Part shown: positions 44,301 through 53,766 of the stretch, one piece after another
How positions within the stretch are numbered: the first letter of the stretch is position 1
Layout: every line of letters begins with the position of its first letter
Assembly (NCBI RefSeq): GCF_003441615.1
Contig: NZ_CP031842.1
Span: 2,984,001-3,048,000, forward strand
DNA length: 64,000 bases
Reading direction: 5' to 3'
DNA from: Dechloromonas sp. HYN0024
GTDB taxonomy: Bacteria > Pseudomonadota > Gammaproteobacteria > Burkholderiales > Rhodocyclaceae
Notes under the pieces: model-generated
The model's database searches: none
Told to the model about the DNA's origin: nothing
The model's input: only the letters and a program-made list of their open reading frames with translations
Program-made: the position numbers and the translations under genes

Positions 44301-46919
44301 CACTTCGATTTCTTCGGCAATCTCGCCCGGTAGCGCCACAGCGTCGAAAGCGATCTCGACTACCGGCGGCTGGGCTTCCAGTTCGGGTATTGCCTCAGAC
44401 AAGGACTGTACTTCGAATGCCTCGCCAAAATCGGGAACAGGTTGTTCTGCTTCAGGCAGGGACGCTTCAACTGCCGCCGGGGCTTCGACCACAGTCGGAA
44501 CGGCAGGCGCTTCGACGCCACGCAGGCGGCAGGCCAGCGCGACCAGAGCGCTGGCATCGGGAGCCCGGCCTTGCGCGGATTCGAGATGGACAACCCAGTC
44601 GGCAAAGAGGGCATGGCCGTCCTCGATCATTGACTGCAGTTCGGGCGTTACCGCCGTATCCTGGCGCAACCACAAATTGAGTGTCTGCTCGAGTTCCCAG
44701 GCCACTTCGCCGAGGTCGGTGAGACCAACCATCCGGCCGCTGCCCTTGAGGGTATGCATGGAACGGCGGACCGTGGTCAACGCCTCAACATTATCGGGGG
44801 CGGCGACCAGCACCGCCTTCTGCTCGCCGATGGTGGCGAGGACTTCGTTGGCTTCCTCAAGGAAGATCGACAGCAGTTCGGCGTCAATCGCCTCATGCGT
44901 CGACTCGGCCAGTTGCAGTGTTTCGGCCGACGGAGCCGCCGGGGCCTCGTGGCCGAGGGGCTTGAGTCCGGACAGGGCGGCATCGAGTTCGGTGCCGGAC
45001 TGCAGGGCATCGAGGACAGCCTTGGCCGACTCGCCCAACTCGCGGTTGGCGACCAGGTCGGCATCCTTCTGGATATCCTGCAGGTTCTGCTTCAGTTCGT
45101 CCTGCAGACGCTCGTCTTCGGGCGCTTCCTTGAGTGCCTCGAAAAGCACATGGGTGTCCCGGGCCTGCTGCGCGAGGAGCACTTCAACCGTCGGGGCGGC
45201 GGGCGCCTCCGGCTCCGGCTCATGCTCGTCGGACGTTTCGCCGTTCATGCGCTTGACGAAGGCGTCGAAATCCGTCTCTCCGTTTTGCAGGGAGTCGACA
45301 AAGAAACCCAGCATCGACAGATGGTCTGCTACCGCTTCGAATTCGCCGCTGGCTGGCTGATAGTCCGGCTGGGCGAATTGCTCGATAGTGACCGCGCATT
45401 CCTTGAGGCTGTTAACCGCGGGGAAATGACCAAGCATGGCCAGCGCACCGCTGATCTGCTTAATCGGATTTTCCAGCTGCAGCAAGTCATGGGCTTTGGC
45501 CGGATCACGGAAGAACCCGTCGAGCGCCTGCTCGACCTGCGCCAGATTGTTCTGGATTTCCCGCGCGACCTGACCGATCAGCAGCTTCTCCTGCGCCCGC
45601 CGGGTCATTTCGTCGAGCAAGGGTATACCGGCATCGTCAGGGGCCGGGCGACCGGCGATGCAGCCATAAAGACGGGCCACCATAAGATCGACCTGCTGCG
45701 CGAAGTCAGTGCCCAGTCGCTGGAAATTATCCAGGGCATTCTCCAGGAGCAGAACCGTGGTGGCGACTTCCATGGCCACCGCATCATTGAACCGCGACGG
45801 TTCCTCAGACAGCCAGTTGGCGATTGCGCCAAGACCCTGGCCAAGGCGCTTGAGGTCGGTCTGGCCAACCTCGCCGGTCAGCTGCGCACAAACCCGGGCA
45901 TTGTCCGAAAAGCCACTCAGACTGCCGCTATTACCGGTACAGAAACGGTTCCAGAAATCCTCGGCCAGCGCCAGCGCCTCGCGCAGCTTGCGCAACTCGG
46001 CCTGATGCGGCAGCGGGGCCACCGAAGCGGCAACATTCGGCAGCAATTCAGCCAGGCCGAAGGTCGATTGCACGGCCGCGATTTCGGGGTTCAGCCCGGC
46101 CGGGGCCTGGGCAATGAAATACAGCGCTTCGCGCAGGATACGCTCGGCGACATTGTTCGATCCGCCAACCAGACGCCGGATCTGGGCATCGATGCGGGAG
46201 CAAAGCTGGCGCGACGAGGGGTCGGCACCGCAGGCCTGATCGGCCAGCGCCTCGAGCACAGCCAGGGAAATCCACCAGAAGGAACGCGCCGCAGGTGTCG
46301 GCTGAACCGCTTCAATCTCGGCAATGGCCTCGCGCATCATGCGTCGGCCGGCCTCTGCCTTGGCCGGGTCTTTCAGCCAGAGGAGCAGGCCTTTCTGGAA
46401 TTGCATGCGCTTGACGCGGAGGTTGCGCAGCAAAGCGTCGGCATCAAGCACCGGAACTTCAGCCGACCGTTTTGGCGGTCGACGTGATAGATCGGGGAAG
46501 AACAGATCGCAGGGATGCCCACCGGACAGGCCACGCGCCTGCTCCAGCGCCTGATAGACGGGGAGCAACACGAGCGGACGGTTGGGCTCGCCGGCCATCA
46601 GGTCGTCAAGATACTGGTGCAGGGCACTCATCGTCTGACGCAGAACGGCAACCGCCGCATCGCCGGACGGCAGGCGCTCTTCTTCCATGCCGGCGAGCAG
46701 CGCCTCGGTTGCCTCAGTGAGCAGCGAGACGCCATCCAGACCGACCATGGCCAGTGCACCATGCACCTGGTGGACATGGGTGCGACAGAATTTGAGCTGC
46801 GTGCGGTCAGCACTCGCCACATACTCGTCGAGTGCCTGCTCGGCGCGCTGCAAGGCCAGGTCAATTTCGCCCTTGACCCAGGTCAGTGGGCCCAAATCAA
46901 ATTCCGTTGCCGCGTTCAT
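41349..46919 (-). CDS. chpA: Pil-Chp hybrid histidine kinase ChpA (CheA type)
   Basis: This 1856-residue kinase controls type IV pilus output. Domains: several phosphotransfer (Hpt) modules with histidine sites in HQVHGALAMVGL (about 52), MHTLKGSGRMVGL (about 726), AHTLGGIAGTVGL (about 981) and LHTFKGSARMAGA (about 1158), plus a degenerate one near 490; a CheA dimerisation helix near 1255; an HATPase with MLRNAVTHGIESRDE (about 1440-1500); a CheW-like domain (about 1575-1690); a C-terminal receiver with SDIEMPRMDG (from about 1730). Residues about 876-916 are in-frame VEQ and EP repeats. It is the last gene of pilG-pilH-pilI-pilJ-chpA. Confidence 0.96.
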   Translation of the reverse strand: MNAATEFDLGPLTWVKGEIDLALQRAEQALDEYVASADRTQLKFCRTHVHQVHGALAMVGLDGVSLLTEATEALLAGMEEERLPSGDAAVAVLRQTMSALHQYLDDLMAGEPNRPLVLLPVYQALEQARGLSGGHPCDLFFPDLSRRPPKRSAEVPVLDADALLRNLRVKRMQFQKGLLLWLKDPAKAEAGRRMMREAIAEIEAVQPTPAARSFWWISLAVLEALADQACGADPSSRQLCSRIDAQIRRLVGGSNNVAERILREALYFIAQAPAGLNPEIAAVQSTFGLAELLPNVAASVAPLPHQAELRKLREALALAEDFWNRFCTGNSGSLSGFSDNARVCAQLTGEVGQTDLKRLGQGLGAIANWLSEEPSRFNDAVAMEVATTVLLLENALDNFQRLGTDFAQQVDLMVARLYGCIAGRPAPDDAGIPLLDEMTRRAQEKLLIGQVAREIQNNLAQVEQALDGFFRDPAKAHDLLQLENPIKQISGALAMLGHFPAVNSLKECAVTIEQFAQPDYQPASGEFEAVADHLSMLGFFVDSLQNGETDFDAFVKRMNGETSDEHEPEPEAPAAPTVEVLLAQQARDTHVLFEALKEAPEDERLQDELKQNLQDIQKDADLVANRELGESAKAVLDALQSGTELDAALSGLKPLGHEAPAAPSAETLQLAESTHEAIDAELLSIFLEEANEVLATIGEQKAVLVAAPDNVEALTTVRRSMHTLKGSGRMVGLTDLGEVAWELEQTLNLWLRQDTAVTPELQSMIEDGHALFADWVVHLESAQGRAPDASALVALACRLRGVEAPAVPTVVEAPAAVEASLPEAEQPVPDFGEAFEVQSLSEAIPELEAQPPVVEIAFDAVALPGEIAEEIEVMAMPVDSVEQVDSVEQVEQVEQVEQVEQAEQAEPEPEPEPEPEVQAEAPQEIEAPLEQSLPVSEPPTLYDIFREEARGHLQTLVDSYAIIDAMPSAPTTFDMTRAAHTLGGIAGTVGLMPLHRLAIALEHALLRRDSSGQGESIEGLETVRQAIITLQDMFAGLAAQQLPADQVQLIAALEDIFHPVAAVVEAAPVADSEAIASLDTDAEVPEPVVESIQIAPAPVLPQLNDELDEQLLPIFLEEAVDLTRDLTAQVRAWRDDLAGDTAPRAIARLLHTFKGSARMAGAMNLGEATHHLETRVEEALHQGRATPAFVDEIEAGCDALDQAVERLRAGPQEPAAPEMPEATAETATQAPVVRLTPAVEADSEGEASGQRATLRVRADLIDRLVGEAGELSIARARIEGEMRSLKGSMLELTENVIRLRRQLREIEIQAETQIQARVAHTPENEVDFDPLELDRFTRFQELTRFMAESVNDVATVQQSLLKNLDDANAAILAQSRLNRSLQQELMGVRMVPFASQTERLYRIVRQSAKEVGKRASLDIVGGQVDIDRSVLDKMLAPIEHMLRNAVTHGIESRDERLAAGKSEAGEIVVKLAQEGNEIILSMSDDGKGLDLERIRARAETMGLLQPGQVADETTLFEFIFMPGFSTATEVTQLSGRGVGMDVVKSEVGDIGGRIEILSQPGQGTTFRLYLPLTLAVTQTLLIRVGHHLYAVPSTMIEQVKEMKEKGLAAVRERGEVEWQGNHYPFHFLPHLLGDMDAVPEAHRQYWILLLRSGTQRVAVLVDELKGNQEVVVKNIGAQLARVVGIAGATVLGDGKVVLILNPVALASRVTGSHAHAAVPSMMQPLLTEVASLPTVMVVDDSLTVRKITSRLLMREGYQVILAKDGVDALEQLVDAAPDVILSDIEMPRMDGFDLVRNIRADSRLRSLPVIMITSRTADKHRNYALEIGANHYLGKPYDEVELLNIIAGYMKGKAAN
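44172..44291. repeat. In-frame tandem repeats inside chpA
   Basis: CTCTGG occurs five times in a row (44172-44201), then 9-base units CTCGGCTTG twice (44202-44219), CTCAACCTG four times (44220-44255), and two 18-base CTCAACCGAATCAACC(T/G)G variants to 44291. Read on the minus strand these encode EP and VEQ/VDSVEQ runs in a linker between Hpt modules. Unit lengths are multiples of three, so copy-number changes keep the frame. Confidence 0.95.
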
Positions 46920-46937
46920 GTTCTCTCGCGATGTTCG

Positions 46938-49058
46938 TCAGTCAACCTTGAAGCCGGCGACCGAACCCTTCAGTTCGGAAGCCAGTGCGGTCAGTTCGTC
47001 AACCGCCTGCGCCGTGCGTTGCGTACCGGCTGTCGTCTGTTCCGTGACGTGCAGGATGTCCTGCATCAGGCGCGCCACCTGGGTCGCCGAATCGGCCTGG
47101 TTCTGGGTCGAGGTGGAAATGCTCTGAATAAGGTCAGCCAGATTGCGCGACACGTCGCCAATCTCGGACAGGGCCTGACCGGCGGCGTCGGAGAGCTTGG
47201 CTCCCTCAACCACCCCACGGGTTGATTGTTCCATGGCGGACACGGCATCCTGCGTATCCGTCTGAATGGTTTTCACAATCGCCGCAATCTGCTTGGTGGC
47301 CTCACCGGAACGTTCAGCGAGTCGCTGCACTTCTTCCGCAACCACGGTAAAGCCGCGGCCTGCGTCACCGGCCGAAGCGGCCTGAATGGCAGCGTTCAGA
47401 GCCAGCACGTTGGTCTGTTCGGTAATGTCGGAAATCAGTTCCACGATTTCACCGATCTCCTGCGAGCTTTCGCCAAGGCGCTTGATTCGCTTCGAGGTTT
47501 CCTGGATCTGGTTACGAATTTCGTTCATACCCTTGATCGAATCCTGTACGGCCAGCGTACCCTTTTCAGCGGCCTGCAGCGATTGCCGGGCAACCTGTGC
47601 CGACTGCGTCGCGTTGCCGGATACCTCGGACATCGAACGGGCCATTTCGCGGGCCGACTGACCGGCTTCCTGAATTTCGGAAGATTGCCGCTCGGCAGCA
47701 TCCAGCAGTTCGGCTGAAGTCTGGCGGGCGATTTCGGTCGCTGCCGTCACCCGGTTTGCCGCGTCGTTGATACGACCGACCAGCACGCGGAGTTCTTCAA
47801 TGGTGTAGTTGATCGAGTCGGCGATGGCCCCCGTGATGTTTTCGCTCACGGTTGCGGTAACCGTCAGGTCACCGTCGGCGAGGTCGCCCAGTTCGTTCAT
47901 CAGACGCAGAATGGCGTCCTGGTTTTCGCGGTTGGTCTGTTCAGATGCCTGCCGTTGGGTTTCCGCTTCTTCGGCGCGGCTGCCCGTATCAGCCAGGTAA
48001 ATCTTGGCCAGCAGGGTCAAGGCGGCCAAGGCAACCAGGCTCAGCGAAAGCAGCAGAATGATATAAACACCGCGCTCGCTCAAGCCCTGCTGATAACCGT
48101 TGGCCAGATCGTCGGTGGCTTTCAGCAGGTCCTCACTCTCGCGGAAAATTCGCGAACCAGCCTGCTTGGAAAGAACCAGGGGCTGCATGTTGCCGAGAAT
48201 GCTGGCAATCGCGCTCTGGTACTCCTTGAACGCCACATCGAGGCTTTCCAGACGGCCACGGCTGTCGGCATCGTTACTGCTCTTGCCGAGGGCGCTCAGG
48301 ATGTCGCGGAAGGCGTTGGTGTCCTTGCCGAGCAGGAAGGCAACTTCAGGATTGATTTCGTCACCGACCAGCAGCGCCGATGCATTCTTGGCAATCCGCT
48401 GGGTCAGCATGACCAGCTGGCTGGACGACGCGATATCGCGCGAACCGGCGCCACCTTGCAGCTTGAGGGCAGCCAGTTGCTCGGTCAACTCAAGCATGGT
48501 CGAGTTCTTGTTGTCGATGGTCGCCACGTTCTTGCCCAGCGCCACCAGATTGGCTTCCTGGGCAATCACCGTTTCAGCGTCTTTGTCGGTCGTTGCCCAA
48601 CGCTGGGCGAGCGCCTCGAGCTGCGGACGAACATCGGAGGAGGAGGCCGGCACATTGACGTTTCCGATTTCGCCACCATTGACCAGACGGTCAAACAGCT
48701 TGCCGAAGGTTTCACGCGACTCTTTCAACTGGGCAAAGGCGACGACGTTACCCTGCAGGGCAAGCGACGACGCTTTGGCCAGACGCTGCGAGAGCATGCG
48801 CATTTCACCCGAGGCGGCAATGTATGCCGTGTTATGCGTCGACTCACGATTGTCGTGATAAACCAGACCGGCAATCAGCAACAGCACGGCGACAAAAATG
48901 CCGCCCAGGGTCTTCATTTGCTGTTCGACAGGCTGCTCGGCAAGGAAAGCCGGCAAGGGCATCTTGGCGGCTGGCATCGCGGACGAAACGGTCATCTGGT
49001 CAGATGACCCACCGATGCCCAAACCAGAAATCTTCGGAAGCTTGAAGCTGAAAGCCAT
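46938..49058 (-). CDS. pilJ: Type IV pilus methyl-accepting chemotaxis protein PilJ
   Basis: The 706-residue inner-membrane receptor of the Pil-Chp system. A cytoplasmic N-terminus of about 50 residues precedes TM1 (51-67); a periplasmic part with two PilJ-type helical modules ([15 protein letters not shown] and [15 protein letters not shown], each with the QR.AK pattern) follows; then TM2 (331-355), HAMP and a signalling domain with the hairpin tip [22 protein letters not shown] sequence (here [19 protein letters not shown]). In P. aeruginosa PilJ senses pilin/surface contact. It lies 18 bases before chpA. Confidence 0.96.
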   Translation of the reverse strand: MAFSFKLPKISGLGIGGSSDQMTVSSAMPAAKMPLPAFLAEQPVEQQMKTLGGIFVAVLLLIAGLVYHDNRESTHNTAYIAASGEMRMLSQRLAKASSLALQGNVVAFAQLKESRETFGKLFDRLVNGGEIGNVNVPASSSDVRPQLEALAQRWATTDKDAETVIAQEANLVALGKNVATIDNKNSTMLELTEQLAALKLQGGAGSRDIASSSQLVMLTQRIAKNASALLVGDEINPEVAFLLGKDTNAFRDILSALGKSSNDADSRGRLESLDVAFKEYQSAIASILGNMQPLVLSKQAGSRIFRESEDLLKATDDLANGYQQGLSERGVYIILLLSLSLVALAALTLLAKIYLADTGSRAEEAETQRQASEQTNRENQDAILRLMNELGDLADGDLTVTATVSENITGAIADSINYTIEELRVLVGRINDAANRVTAATEIARQTSAELLDAAERQSSEIQEAGQSAREMARSMSEVSGNATQSAQVARQSLQAAEKGTLAVQDSIKGMNEIRNQIQETSKRIKRLGESSQEIGEIVELISDITEQTNVLALNAAIQAASAGDAGRGFTVVAEEVQRLAERSGEATKQIAAIVKTIQTDTQDAVSAMEQSTRGVVEGAKLSDAAGQALSEIGDVSRNLADLIQSISTSTQNQADSATQVARLMQDILHVTEQTTAGTQRTAQAVDELTALASELKGSVAGFKVD

Positions 49059-49096
49059 GGAAATCCTCCACTAGGGGCTGGGGCGAAAACCCTCTG

Positions 49097-49609
49097 TCAA
49101 ACCCCGATATTCATAAAATCCTGATCGGCGAGCAATTCGCGCACCGAAAGCTTGTGCCAGACTTTTCCCTGCGTATCGGCAAAACGCTGCCGCCCCCAGG
49201 CCGGCATCGCTGCGTCTTCCGGTTCGACGGTAAAGTCTTCCGGATTCTTCAGACCGAGCATGCGCGAAACGAGCAGCGCGGCATTGACCCCGTGGCGTGC
49301 CCCGACCAGAAGTAGCCGGGCGTTGGCATTCTGGACAATCGGTGGACCACCACGAAAGAGCGAAAAGTCGCTGACGGCATGCAGGTTGCCGCGGATATTG
49401 GCGATCCCGGCAAACCACGGGCGGGTCATGGGGACCGGCGCCAGTTGTGAGGCCTGAACGATCTCGCCGCCATCCGAAAGGTCGACCAGCCAGGACTCGC
49501 CCCCTGCCTCGACGCCAAGCCAGGACGACGATCCCTGCCCCTTGGCTGCATTGGTGAGTCGCGTGGCCAGATATTCCTGGAAGTCGCGAAGGCTTGTTTT
49601 CCGTGCCAT
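49097..49609 (-). CDS. pilI: CheW-like adaptor PilI
   Basis: The 170-residue CheW-domain protein couples PilJ to ChpA. Visible features: MARKTSLRDFQEYLATRL start, WLVDLSDGGEIV, WFAGIANIRGNLHAVSDFSLF and a C-terminal LSVRELLADQDFMNIGV. It is slightly longer than minimal CheW proteins, as usual for PilI. It lies between pilH (six bases upstream) and pilJ (38 bases downstream), part of the five-gene chemosensory operon. Confidence 0.94.
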   Translation of the reverse strand: MARKTSLRDFQEYLATRLTNAAKGQGSSSWLGVEAGGESWLVDLSDGGEIVQASQLAPVPMTRPWFAGIANIRGNLHAVSDFSLFRGGPPIVQNANARLLLVGARHGVNAALLVSRMLGLKNPEDFTVEPEDAAMPAWGRQRFADTQGKVWHKLSVRELLADQDFMNIGV

Positions 49610-49614
49610 AGGGG

Positions 49615-49980
49615 TTAGGGCAGGGCCGCCACGCGTTGCAGCAGTTCTTCGGGATTCAGCGGCTTGACGAGATAGTCAACTGCGCCCTGACGCAAGCCCC
49701 AGATCTTGTCCGTTTCCTGCCCCTTCGAGGTGCAGACGATGATCGGGATTTTTTTGGTTTCTTCGTCCCGACTCAAGGTCCGCGTCGCCTGATAGCCGTT
49801 CAAGCCGGGCATCACGACATCCATCAGGATGAGGTCAGGCTTGGTGGCCTTGGCCTTGGCAATGCCCTCTTCGCCGTTTTCTGCGGTCGTCACCTGATAG
49901 CCGGCCTTGGTCAGCACATCAACGGTAAAAAAACGCTCGGTCGGCGAGTCGTCAACAACCAGAATATTTTTTATAGGCAT
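49615..49980 (-). CDS. pilH: Response regulator PilH
   Basis: A 121-residue single receiver domain with the acidic pocket at VVDDSPTE, the phosphorylation Asp in LILMDVVMPGLNGYQAT, the Thr/Ser in VCTSKGQETD and Lys in YLVKPLNPEEL. It is phosphorylated by ChpA; in P. aeruginosa PilH acts with PilT-driven retraction or as a phosphate sink. It has no output domain. It follows pilG by 14 bases. Confidence 0.95.
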   Translation of the reverse strand: MPIKNILVVDDSPTERFFTVDVLTKAGYQVTTAENGEEGIAKAKATKPDLILMDVVMPGLNGYQATRTLSRDEETKKIPIIVCTSKGQETDKIWGLRQGAVDYLVKPLNPEELLQRVAALP

Positions 49981-49994
49981 GTACTCTCCCTCAA

Positions 49995-50405
49995 CTACGA
50001 ATTGGGCTCTGACTCGGCCGGCAGGGCAAACGTCGCCACCGTCTGGAGCAGGCTATCCTTGGTAAATGGCTTGGTCAGGTACTGGTCGGAGCCGACCATG
50101 CGACCGCGCGCCCGATCGAACAGCCCGTCCTTGGACGAAAGCATGATGACCGGCGTGGCCTTGAAGCGCGGATTCTTCTTGATCAGCGAACAGGTCTGGT
50201 AGCCGTCGAGGCGCGGCATCATGATGTCGCAAAAGATCACGCTGGGATGATGGTCGGCAATCTTGGCCAGCGCATCGAATCCATCTTCGGCAAGAACAAC
50301 CTGACACCCGGCCTGGACGAGAAAAATCTCGGCGCTGCGCCGTATCGTGTTGCTATCGTCGATGACCATGACCCTGACGCCGCGCAGTCTGGATAAATCA
50401 GCCAC
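49995..50405 (-). CDS. pilG: Response regulator PilG
   Basis: A 136-residue single receiver domain with VMVIDDSNTIRRSAEIFL, Asp in VIFCDIMMPRLDGYQ, MLSSKDGLFDRARG and Lys in YLTKPFTKD. In P. aeruginosa PilG promotes pilus extension, working through PilB and, via FimL, adenylate cyclase. It is the first gene of pilG-pilH-pilI-pilJ-chpA and is divergent from thiD. Confidence 0.95.
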   Translation of the reverse strand: MADLSRLRGVRVMVIDDSNTIRRSAEIFLVQAGCQVVLAEDGFDALAKIADHHPSVIFCDIMMPRLDGYQTCSLIKKNPRFKATPVIMLSSKDGLFDRARGRMVGSDQYLTKPFTKDSLLQTVATFALPAESEPNS

Positions 50406-50463
50406 TTTCCTTGTCCCCTATCCCTTGTGCCTCTGGCGGAGGCGCTATCGGTATCGGCGCATC

Positions 50464-50491
50464 ATACTACGGAAGTATTACTTCAATGCAA
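50464..50491 (-). promoter_or_regulatory. Promoter of the pilG-chpA operon
   Basis: On the minus strand: TTGCAT (50486-50491), 16-base spacer, TAGTAT (50464-50469), about 60 bases before the pilG ATG. A TAAAAT at 50549-50554 on the plus strand is a possible -10 for thiD, but without a good -35. No TPP-riboswitch pattern is seen in the 201-base gap. Confidence 0.5.
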
Positions 50492-50606
50492 TGCCAATAA
50501 CAGTGTTACAGCTTCCTGATCAGCGCTTCGGTAGCCACGGGATTCGGATAAAATCTCAGCCATCCTAGCCAACTCCGTTCGCTCCCCTCAGAGGGTGCGA
50601 AACACC

Positions 50607-51479
50607 ATGACGACCACCGCCGCTGCCCCGCCCCCACCCTGCCCGCCGATGGTGCTGGTATTTTCTGCCAGCGACCCCTCGTCCGGCGCTGGCATGCAGG
50701 CCGACATACTGACTCTGGTCAGTCTTGGCTGCCACCCCCTCAGCGCACTGACGGCACTGACCGTGCAGGACACGGTCGGCGTCCAGAGCGTGCACCCGGT
50801 CAGCGCCGAAGTCCTTGAACAACAGGCGCGAACGGTGCTCGAGGATATGCCGGTGTTGGCTTTCAAGATCGGCATGCTGGGCAGCGTCGAGAACGTCCTG
50901 GCCGTGGCAGAAATCGTTTCCGACTATCCGGAAATCCCGCTCATCTTCGACCCGGTGCTGGCTTCAGGGCGCGGTGACGAGTTGTCGAGCGAGGAAGTCA
51001 TTTCTGCCATCCGCGAAATGCTGCTGCCGCAGACCACCCTGCTCACGCCCAACGCGCCCGAGGCACGTCGCCTCGCCGAAAGCGACGAAGATGAAGGCGA
51101 ACCGTCGATAGACGTGTGCGCCCAGCGACTGATCGAGATGGGCGCACAATATGTGCTGATTACCGGCACACATGAAAACACGCCCCAGGTCATCAACACC
51201 CTGTACGGGGCCGACGGGGTCATTCGCCGCGATCAATGGGAACGGTTGCCGGGTAGTTATCATGGCTCCGGCTGCACCCTGGCCTCGGCCATTGCCGGCT
51301 GCATCGCTGGCGGCGCCAGCGTCGAGGATGCCGTGCGCGATGCTCAGGACTACACCTGGCAGGCCTTGTCCAATGGCTTCCGGGCCGGCATGGGACAGTT
51401 CATACCCGACCGCTTTTTCTGGGCGCGCGGCGATGACGAGCAACCGGGAAAAGAAGGCATCAGCGTCGATGCGTCCTGA
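50607..51479 (+). CDS. thiD: Hydroxymethylpyrimidine (phosphate) kinase
   Basis: Phosphorylates HMP and HMP-P for thiamine synthesis. The 290-residue ribokinase-fold protein has [54 protein letters not shown] and the anion-hole signature [16 protein letters not shown] use the ATG at 50607; a GTG 12 bases upstream is an alternative. It ends 11 bases into thiE, so the two are coupled. It has an acidic, longer-than-usual C-terminal tail (DDEQPGKEG). Confidence 0.95.
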   Translation: MTTTAAAPPPPCPPMVLVFSASDPSSGAGMQADILTLVSLGCHPLSALTALTVQDTVGVQSVHPVSAEVLEQQARTVLEDMPVLAFKIGMLGSVENVLAVAEIVSDYPEIPLIFDPVLASGRGDELSSEEVISAIREMLLPQTTLLTPNAPEARRLAESDEDEGEPSIDVCAQRLIEMGAQYVLITGTHENTPQVINTLYGADGVIRRDQWERLPGSYHGSGCTLASAIAGCIAGGASVEDAVRDAQDYTWQALSNGFRAGMGQFIPDRFFWARGDDEQPGKEGISVDAS

Positions 51480-52098
51480 ATTGCGCGGACTTTATGCCAT
51501 CACGCCGGACATGGCCGATGGCGCACGCCTGCTGGCCGGCGTTGAGGCGGCCCTGGCTGGAGGCTGTCGCATTGTCCAATATCGCGACAAGGTCAGCACC
51601 ATGCCTGAGTGTGTAGCCCGCGCCCGTGCCCTGCGTGATCTGACCCGCCGCTACGGCGCCAAGCTGCTGATCAACGACGATCTGGCCATGGCCGTTCTGG
51701 TCGACGCCGACGGCGTTCACCTCGGCCGGGACGACGGCAATCTCATGGCTGCCCGCGCCCTGCTCGGTCCGACGCGCCTCCTCGGCGCCTCCTGCTACGC
51801 CGATTTCGCCGCTGCCCAGGCGGCCGATGCCGCCGGGGTCGATTACGTCGCCTTCGGCGCGGTCTACCCTTCCTCGACCAAACCGCACGCCCCGCTGGCG
51901 ACGCCAGACCTGTTTTCCCGCGCAGCCACATTGAATGCCTGCAGTTGCGCCATCGGCGGCATCACCCTCGACAACGCACCACCACTTATCGCCGCAGGCT
52001 GCGACCTGCTTGCCGTCATCACCGATTTATTCAGCGCCCCCGACATCACGGCACGCGCTGCCGCCTATCAACGTCTTTTCCAGGAAAACCAGCCATGA
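51469..52098 (+). CDS. thiE: Thiamine-phosphate synthase
   Basis: Joins HMP-PP and thiazole phosphate to thiamine phosphate. The 209-residue TIM-barrel protein has [35 protein letters not shown] in parts, [26 protein letters not shown] and the phosphate-site AIGGITLDN. The ATG at 51469 has AAGAAGG upstream within the thiD gene; an in-frame ATG at 51433 lacks one. It overlaps the hemL start (ATGA) downstream. Confidence 0.95.
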   Translation: MRPELRGLYAITPDMADGARLLAGVEAALAGGCRIVQYRDKVSTMPECVARARALRDLTRRYGAKLLINDDLAMAVLVDADGVHLGRDDGNLMAARALLGPTRLLGASCYADFAAAQAADAAGVDYVAFGAVYPSSTKPHAPLATPDLFSRAATLNACSCAIGGITLDNAPPLIAAGCDLLAVITDLFSAPDITARAAAYQRLFQENQP

Positions 52099-53378
52099 CC
52101 TCTCGCAACCAACAATTGTTCGAGCGCGCCCAGCGCCACATTCCCGGCGGCGTCAATTCGCCCGTCCGTGCCTTCCGCTCGGTTGGTGGCACCCCATGTT
52201 TCTTCCAGAAGGGCGTCGGCCCGAAAGTGCAGGATGCGGACGGCAAGTGGTACACCGACTATGTCGGCTCGTGGGGTCCGATGATTCTCGGCCACGCCCA
52301 TCCCGAGGTCATTGCCGCGGTTCAGGCCGCCGTTGTTGATGGCCTGTCGTTTGGTGCGCCGACCGAGAAGGAAGTCGATATCGCCGACCTGCTGTGCGAA
52401 CTGGTACCGTCGATGGACATGGTCCGCCTTGTTTCCTCGGGCACCGAAGCAACCATGAGCGCCATCCGTCTGGCTCGCGGCCACACCGGGCGCGACCTCC
52501 TGATCAAGTTTGAAGGCTGCTATCACGGCCATTCAGACGGCCTGCTGGTCAAGGCCGGCTCCGGCCTGCTCACTTTTGGCAACCCCTCCTCCAGCGGCGT
52601 GCCGGCGGGCGTGGCCGAGAACACCATGGTCCTGACCTACAACGATCCGCAGGAACTGGCTGAAGCCTTCGCCAAACATGGAGACAAGATCGCGGCAGTA
52701 ATCGTCGAACCGGTTGTTGGCAATATGAACCTGATTGCCCCGACGCCCGAATTCCTCAAGGCCATGCGCGACCTGTGCACGCAATACGGCGCCGTGCTGA
52801 TTTTTGACGAGGTGATGACAGGCTTCCGCGTCGGCCTGAAGAGCGCCCAAGGCCTGTTCGGCATCACCCCCGACCTGTCCACCTTCGGCAAGGTGGTCGG
52901 TGGTGGCATGCCGCTGGGCGCCTTTGGCGGCAAGCGCGAAATCATGGAACGAATCGCCCCGCTCGGCCCGGTCTATCAGGCCGGCACCCTGTCCGGCAAT
53001 CCGATCGCCACGGCCGCCGGCCTGGCTACCCTCAAGCTCGTGCAAGCCCCCAGTTTCTACGAGGCCCTGACGGCCAAGACCAAGGCGCTGTGTGACGGCC
53101 TCGTTGCCGCAGCAAAAAAACACGGCGTGGCCTTTGCCGCCCAGAATATCGGCGGCATGTTCGGGCTCTACTTTGCCGAGAAGTGCCCCGGCACCTACGA
53201 CGACGTATTGGCCTGCGACAAGGAAGCCTTCAACCGCTTTTTCCACGCCATGCTCGAGGCTGGCCATTACTTTGCCCCGTCCGCCTTCGAGGCTGGTTTC
53301 GTCTCGGCAGCACACAGCGATGCTGACATCGCGGCGACCGTCGCGGCTGCCGACGCCTACTTCGCCACCCTGAAGTGA
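52095..53378 (+). CDS. hemL: Glutamate-1-semialdehyde 2,1-aminomutase
   Basis: PLP enzyme converting glutamate semialdehyde to 5-aminolevulinate, the entry to haem synthesis by the C5 route. The 427-residue protein has the start [23 protein letters not shown] (in parts), [29 protein letters not shown], and the PLP lysine in [18 protein letters not shown]. The ATG at 52095 overlaps the thiE stop; the longer upstream frame runs through thiE. It ends in a one-base-shifted overlap with the gdx start. Confidence 0.97.
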   Translation: MTSRNQQLFERAQRHIPGGVNSPVRAFRSVGGTPCFFQKGVGPKVQDADGKWYTDYVGSWGPMILGHAHPEVIAAVQAAVVDGLSFGAPTEKEVDIADLLCELVPSMDMVRLVSSGTEATMSAIRLARGHTGRDLLIKFEGCYHGHSDGLLVKAGSGLLTFGNPSSSGVPAGVAENTMVLTYNDPQELAEAFAKHGDKIAAVIVEPVVGNMNLIAPTPEFLKAMRDLCTQYGAVLIFDEVMTGFRVGLKSAQGLFGITPDLSTFGKVVGGGMPLGAFGGKREIMERIAPLGPVYQAGTLSGNPIATAAGLATLKLVQAPSFYEALTAKTKALCDGLVAAAKKHGVAFAAQNIGGMFGLYFAEKCPGTYDDVLACDKEAFNRFFHAMLEAGHYFAPSAFEAGFVSAAHSDADIAATVAAADAYFATLK

Positions 53379-53713
53379 ACTCTGGCTCGGCCTGGCTGAT
53401 CCTTTTCATCGCGGGCCTCTGCGAGGTCGGCTGGGCGGTCGGCATGAAATATACCGACGGCTTCAGCCGACTCTGGCCAAGCCTGTGGACGGTGCTCGGC
53501 ATGGCTGCCAGCGTGATCCTGCTTGGCTGGTCGCTGAAGACGCTGCCGCTGGGCACCGCCTATGCCGTGTGGACCGGCATCGGCGCCGTCGGCACGGCAA
53601 TTCTCGGCATCTACCTGTTTGATGAGCCCAGCGATGCACTCCGCCTGGCCTGCATCGCCCTGATCGTCGCCGGCATCGTCGGCCTCAAGCTGGTCACGCC
53701 TGACATCGATTAA
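53375..53713 (+). CDS. gdx: SMR-family guanidinium exporter Gdx (SugE)
   Basis: The 112-residue four-helix membrane protein starts with a GTG at 53375-53377 overlapping the hemL stop. It has the central Glu in [22 protein letters not shown] and the diagnostic [17 protein letters not shown], which match the SugE/Gdx branch and not the drug-exporting Qac/EmrE branch. It would work as an antiparallel homodimer exchanging guanidinium for protons. There is no guanidine riboswitch, since hemL coding sequence runs up to the start; expression is tied to hemL. Confidence 0.9.
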   Translation: MNSGSAWLILFIAGLCEVGWAVGMKYTDGFSRLWPSLWTVLGMAASVILLGWSLKTLPLGTAYAVWTGIGAVGTAILGIYLFDEPSDALRLACIALIVAGIVGLKLVTPDID

Positions 53714-53766
53714 AGCCGCCGATCGGCATATCACGGTAATATTCCCCTAAAAGACGGGGGTAGGCC

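Noticed and set aside
44754..46487. 577-codon open frame on the plus strand
   Set aside because: Antisense to chpA; no ribosome-binding site and no domain.
50406..50606. TPP riboswitch before thiD
   Set aside because: The conserved CTGAGA and ACC-rich segments of the TPP aptamer are absent; only a short CCCTC/GAGGG hairpin occurs near the start.
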